Source: Colletes latitarsis
Lineage: Eukaryota > Arthropoda > Insecta > Hymenoptera > Colletidae
Assembly: GCF_051014445.1 (NCBI RefSeq)
Contig: NC_135134.1
Location: forward strand, 7,531,672 to 7,595,671
Direction of reading: 5' to 3'
Length of the DNA stretch: 64,000 nucleotides
A model generated the notes under the pieces. It had not been told where the DNA came from, did no database searches, and saw only the letters and a list, made by a program, of their open reading frames with translations. The translations under genes and the position numbers were made by a program. Within the stretch, counting starts at the first letter, position 1, and each line of letters starts with the position of its first letter. This document shows, in pieces, positions 61,401-64,000 of the stretch.

Positions 61401-61665
61401 CCTGGAGGTATGCCCCGCGTGGGTGGGGGAGCGCCGTGTCCTGGTCGGCGTCGTCGGGCGGGATGTCTCGCTGCCGGGCGTGGTGCGCGCCATGCTCGGC
61501 AGCGAGGAGAAGTGGAGGGCCGTGGCCTCCTTCTGCGAGAACGTAATGTTGCAGAAGGAGGCCGCGGGGAGGGAGCGCGCCGCTGAAGCTCGCGCTCGTG
61601 CGGTGGCCCGAGGTCGTCGCCCGGTCGCGAGGCGTCGCGGGCGGCCGCCTCGGCGTGGCGGATGA
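58495..61665 (+). pseudogene. ORF2 (APE endonuclease-reverse transcriptase), copy 3, single in-frame UGA
   Basis: 1057 codons including the stop, open in one frame apart from UGA at codon 248 (59236-59238), where copies 1 and 2 have TGG for Trp. Endonuclease spans about residues 1-215 (QANLNH, AAEPY, GDFNAKS at 124-130, SDH near 200). Then comes a basic linker (about 220-330) rich in Arg, then the reverse transcriptase with YADD at codons 665-668, and a thumb/connection region. CX2CX8HX4C lies at about 956-972, followed by a very Arg-rich C-terminus. No RNase H or PHD domain is visible. Two arms of the CTCGACGAGG hairpin near 60025-60078 are disrupted in this copy only (TGCCCGCC to TGCAAGCC). 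A UGA readthrough product cannot be excluded but has no support. Confidence 0.92.
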
Positions 61666-62180
61666 CCTAGGCTGGGAGGGGGGTCCTGAGGGGACCCTCC
61701 TCCCGCCAGGCGGCGCCGGGTCGGACCGGTTGGGGGTAGGAGTGCCTCCCCCTACCGGTCCGACGCAAGGGGAGGCACCCTGGGCGGTCTGGTGCGGCCA
61801 TGAACGCCCGACCGCCGAGGGGTGGAAACGGGGTCGCGGGCGGTTGCGAGTTGGGGCTCGCAGCCGCCACTAAACGCGGCCCCGGGACGGATAGCGGCGG
61901 GATGGAGTGGCCCCGTACCGCCGCTATGAGGCAGTGCGTCTACTGGGGGGACCGATTGTCCCCCCGGGGGATGGGCGCGAAAGCGCGGGCACGGGGAGGA
62001 TACCGGAAGAATGCTTCGAGCGATTCCCGGTATCCTCCCAAAGCGTGCCGAAGGGTCACCGTGGGGTTTTTAGTGGGTAGGTCCCGCGCCTGTCGTTGTA
62101 CGGGCGCGGGGAATCCCACACACCTCTCCCACCTCTCCCCAAGGAGGTGGGAGGGAGTCTTTCGAAGATTTTCCCCACGA

Positions 62181-62181
<1 letters not shown>
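61666..62181 (+). other. 3' UTR of retrotransposon copy 3
   Basis: The same chain of hairpins as in copy 2. Two stems each carry one arm mutation here that breaks a pair: CCTGGGCGGTC for CCTCGGCGGTC near 61779, and GTACCGCCGCTAT for GTCCCGCCGCTAT near 61916. This suggests the stems are no longer under constraint in this copy. Confidence 0.78.

Positions 62182-62216
<35 letters not shown>
62182..62216 (+). other. Poly(A) tail of retrotransposon copy 3
   Basis: 35 A residues, the same count as in copy 2, followed by the TCATCTAGCTCAT duplication. Equal tail length supports very recent segmental duplication, or collapsed or corrected assembly of the two copies. Confidence 0.9.
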
Positions 62217-62220
<4 letters not shown>

Positions 62221-64000
62221 CTAGCTCATTCTTTCGTATTTTTCGCATACTTGAATGGCCTGATCCTGGGTTTTGTTCTGGTTAGGATCACGTATTAATG
62301 TGGTATCACACTGAAATAGTCAATAAAACCTGGTTCCGATTAATATTTTAGAAGATATCGCAGGTTATGTCTGGGTTAGTTCTGGTATTTGCAATCATCT
62401 GCTTCATTCCTTCGCATTTTTCGCATACTTGTTGGCCAGATCCTGGGCTTTTTCTGATTTGAATCACGTAGTAATGAGGTACCACACTGAAGCAGCCAAA
62501 TAAACCTGCTTCCGATTCATATTTTAGAGGAGAACGCCGGTTTTGTCTGGGTTAGTTGTGGTTTTTGCAATCATCTGCCTCACACTTTCGCATTTTTCGC
62601 CTACTTGTTGGTCATATCCTGGGATTTTTCTGGTTTGGATCACGTAGTAAAGTGGTACCTCACCGAAACAGTCAATTAAACCAGGTTGCGATTAATATTT
62701 TAGAGCATAACGCCGGTTATGTCTGGGTTAGTTGTGGCATTTGCCATCATCTAGCTCATACTTTCACATATTTCGCTTACTTGAATGGCCAGAGCCTGGG
62801 TTTTTTTCTCTTTAGGATCACGTATTTATGTGGTACCACAGTGACACAGTCAATAAATACTGGTTCCGATTAATATTTTAGAGGAGATCGACGGTTATGT
62901 CTGGGATAGGTCTGGTATTTGCCATCATCTAGCTCATACTTTCGCATTTTTCGCATACTTGAATAGCCAGATCCTGGGCTTTTTCTGTTTTGGATCACGT
63001 AGTAATGTCTTACCACCCTGTAACAGTCAACTAAACCTGGTTCCGATTAGTATTTTAGAGGATAACGCCGGTTATGTCTGGATTAGGTCTAGTATTTGCC
63101 ATCATCTAGCTCATACTTTCGCACCTTTCTCATACTTGAATGGCCAAATCCTGGGTTTTTTTCTGGTTAGTTTAACGTATTAATGTGCTGCCACACTGAA
63201 ATAGTCAATTCAACCTGTATTCGATCAATATTTTAGAGGATGACACCGGTTATGTCTGGGTTGCGTCTGGTATTTGCAATCATCTGCCTCATACTTTCGC
63301 ATCTTTCGCATTCCTGTAGAACAGCTCCTGGGCTTTTTCTGATTTGGATCACGTAGTAATGTGGTACCACACTGAAGCAGGCAAATACACCTGCTTCCGA
63401 TTAATATTTCAGAGGAGAACGCCGGTTTTGTCTGGGTTAGTTGTGGTTTTTGCAATCATCTGCCTCACACTTTCGCATTTTTCGCCTACTTGTTGGTCAT
63501 ATCCTGGGCTTTTTCTGGTTTGGATCACGTAGTAAAGTGGTACCTCACCGAAACAGTCAATTAAACCAGGTTGCGATTAATATTTTAGAGCATAACGCCG
63601 GTTATGTCAGGGTAACGCCTGGTATTTGCCATCATCTAGCTCATAATTTCACATATTTCGCTTACTTGAGTGGCCAGAGCCTGGGTTTTTTTCTCTTTAG
63701 GATCACGTATTTATGTGGTATCACACTGAAATAGTCAATAAAACCTGGTTCCGATTAATATTTTAGAAGATAACGCCGGTTATGTCTGGGTTAGTTCTGG
63801 TATTTGCAATCATCTGCCCCATTCCTTCGCATTTTTCGCCTACTTGTTGGTCAGATCCTGTGCTTTTTCTGGTTTGGATCACGTAGTAAAGTGCTACTAT
63901 ACCGAAACAGTCAATTAAACCAGGTTGCCATTAATATTTTAGAGCATAACGCCGGTTATGTCAGGGTTAGGTCTGGTATTTGCCATCATCTAGCTCATAC
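62217..64000. repeat. Satellite DNA array, subfamily B (block 4), to the window end
   Basis: Starts with the right target-site duplication of copy 3 (62217-62229) and matches 50560-52343 at an 11657-bp offset nearly base for base. The array continues past the window. No gene is visible. Confidence 0.95.

Larger units (their letters stand above)
56234..62216 (+). mobile_element. R1-clade (SART/TRAS-like) non-LTR retrotransposon, copy 3, full length, plus strand
   Basis: 5983 bp with the same ends, same 13-bp flanking duplication (56221-56233 and 62217-62229) and same 35-A tail as copy 2. It is a segmental-duplication copy of that insertion. It differs by roughly 15 bases plus the C-run length. 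It is the least damaged copy: ORF1 is open, and ORF2 has a single nonsense codon. Confidence 0.95.
42757..64000. repeat. Segmental tandem duplication, ~11.66-kb period, carrying retrotransposon copies 2 and 3
   Basis: Satellite plus retrotransposon from about 42757 to at least 52343 is repeated from about 55120 to the window end. The offset is 12363 bp at the left edge, then 11658 bp after a 705-bp (four-monomer) loss near 55460, and 11657 bp past the element. The match covers both flanks, the 13-bp target-site duplication and even the length of the poly(A) (35 in both). The retrotransposon therefore travelled inside the satellite amplification unit. The right end of the second copy lies outside the window. 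Confidence 0.92.

Noticed and set aside
44576..62216. Copies 2 and 3 as two independent site-specific insertions
   Set aside because: They share several kilobases of identical flanking satellite, the same target-site duplication and the same tail length, so one insertion was duplicated.
37175..63734. Plus-strand open frames of 90-127 codons (MQSSAPFLRIFRL-like) as hydrophobic small proteins
   Set aside because: Again satellite by-products of subfamily B. Their limits follow monomer variants, and they overlap each other in different frames.
1..64000. CRISPR array
   Set aside because: The repeat unit is ~176 bp without short repeat-spacer alternation, the sequence is eukaryotic in character, and no cas gene is present.
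1..64000. True telomere
   Set aside because: There is no uninterrupted (TTAGG)n or 11-mer array. The telomere-like units occur only as one pair per monomer.
1..64000. CENP-B box in the satellite
   Set aside because: I looked for the YTTCG...CGGGA pattern in representative monomers and did not see it. The conserved palindrome is unrelated.

Overview
The window looks like heterochromatin from an arthropod, probably an insect and possibly a hymenopteran. It holds no host gene that I can recognise. Nearly all of it is one tandem satellite with a ~176-bp monomer, interrupted by three copies of one GC-rich non-LTR retrotransposon of the R1 clade (SART/TRAS-like) and one 1.7-kb sequence that looks like a solo LTR. 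The insect call rests on the R1-clade element, which is typical of arthropods, and on a pair of 11-bp telomere-like units (TTAGGTCTGGG type) inside most satellite monomers. The species cannot be told from the sequence.

Layout. 1-22440: satellite subfamily A, with nested higher-order repeats, including a near-perfect tandem dimer of a 5805-bp (33-monomer) unit. 22441-28399: retrotransposon copy 1 on the minus strand, full length, flanked by an 11-bp target-site duplication. 28411-36015: more subfamily A. About 36016: abrupt junction to subfamily B through a truncated monomer. 36017-44575: subfamily B, interrupted at 38222-39932 by the solo LTR (TG...CA ends, 5-bp GTCTT duplication). 44576-50559: retrotransposon copy 2 on the plus strand. 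50560-56233: subfamily B. 56234-62216: retrotransposon copy 3 on the plus strand. 62217-64000: subfamily B. Copies 2 and 3 share the same flanks and the same 13-bp target-site duplication. They are therefore one insertion that was later duplicated within an ~11.66-kb segment of the array, not two insertions.

The element has a ~385-nt structured 5' UTR. ORF1 is a Gag-like protein with three zinc knuckles. ORF2 carries an APE-type endonuclease, a reverse transcriptase and a C-terminal CCHC motif. The two ORFs overlap by one base as UAAUG, the stop-start arrangement that drives translational coupling in SART1. A hairpin-rich 3' UTR and a poly(A) tail follow. ORF1 is open in copies 1 and 3 and frameshifted in copy 2. 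ORF2 is broken in all three copies, each by a different UGA in the linker between endonuclease and reverse transcriptase.

The most unusual signal is that the whole element, coding regions included, is packed with long, often perfect inverted repeats (8-16-bp stems with short loops, some stacked to 20 bp or more). They lie over the catalytic endonuclease and reverse transcriptase codons. They are largely kept between the diverged copies, with one compensatory T-A to A-T change and several wobble-preserving changes. Second in interest, the two independent insertions hit the same ~15 bp of the satellite monomer, in opposite orientations.
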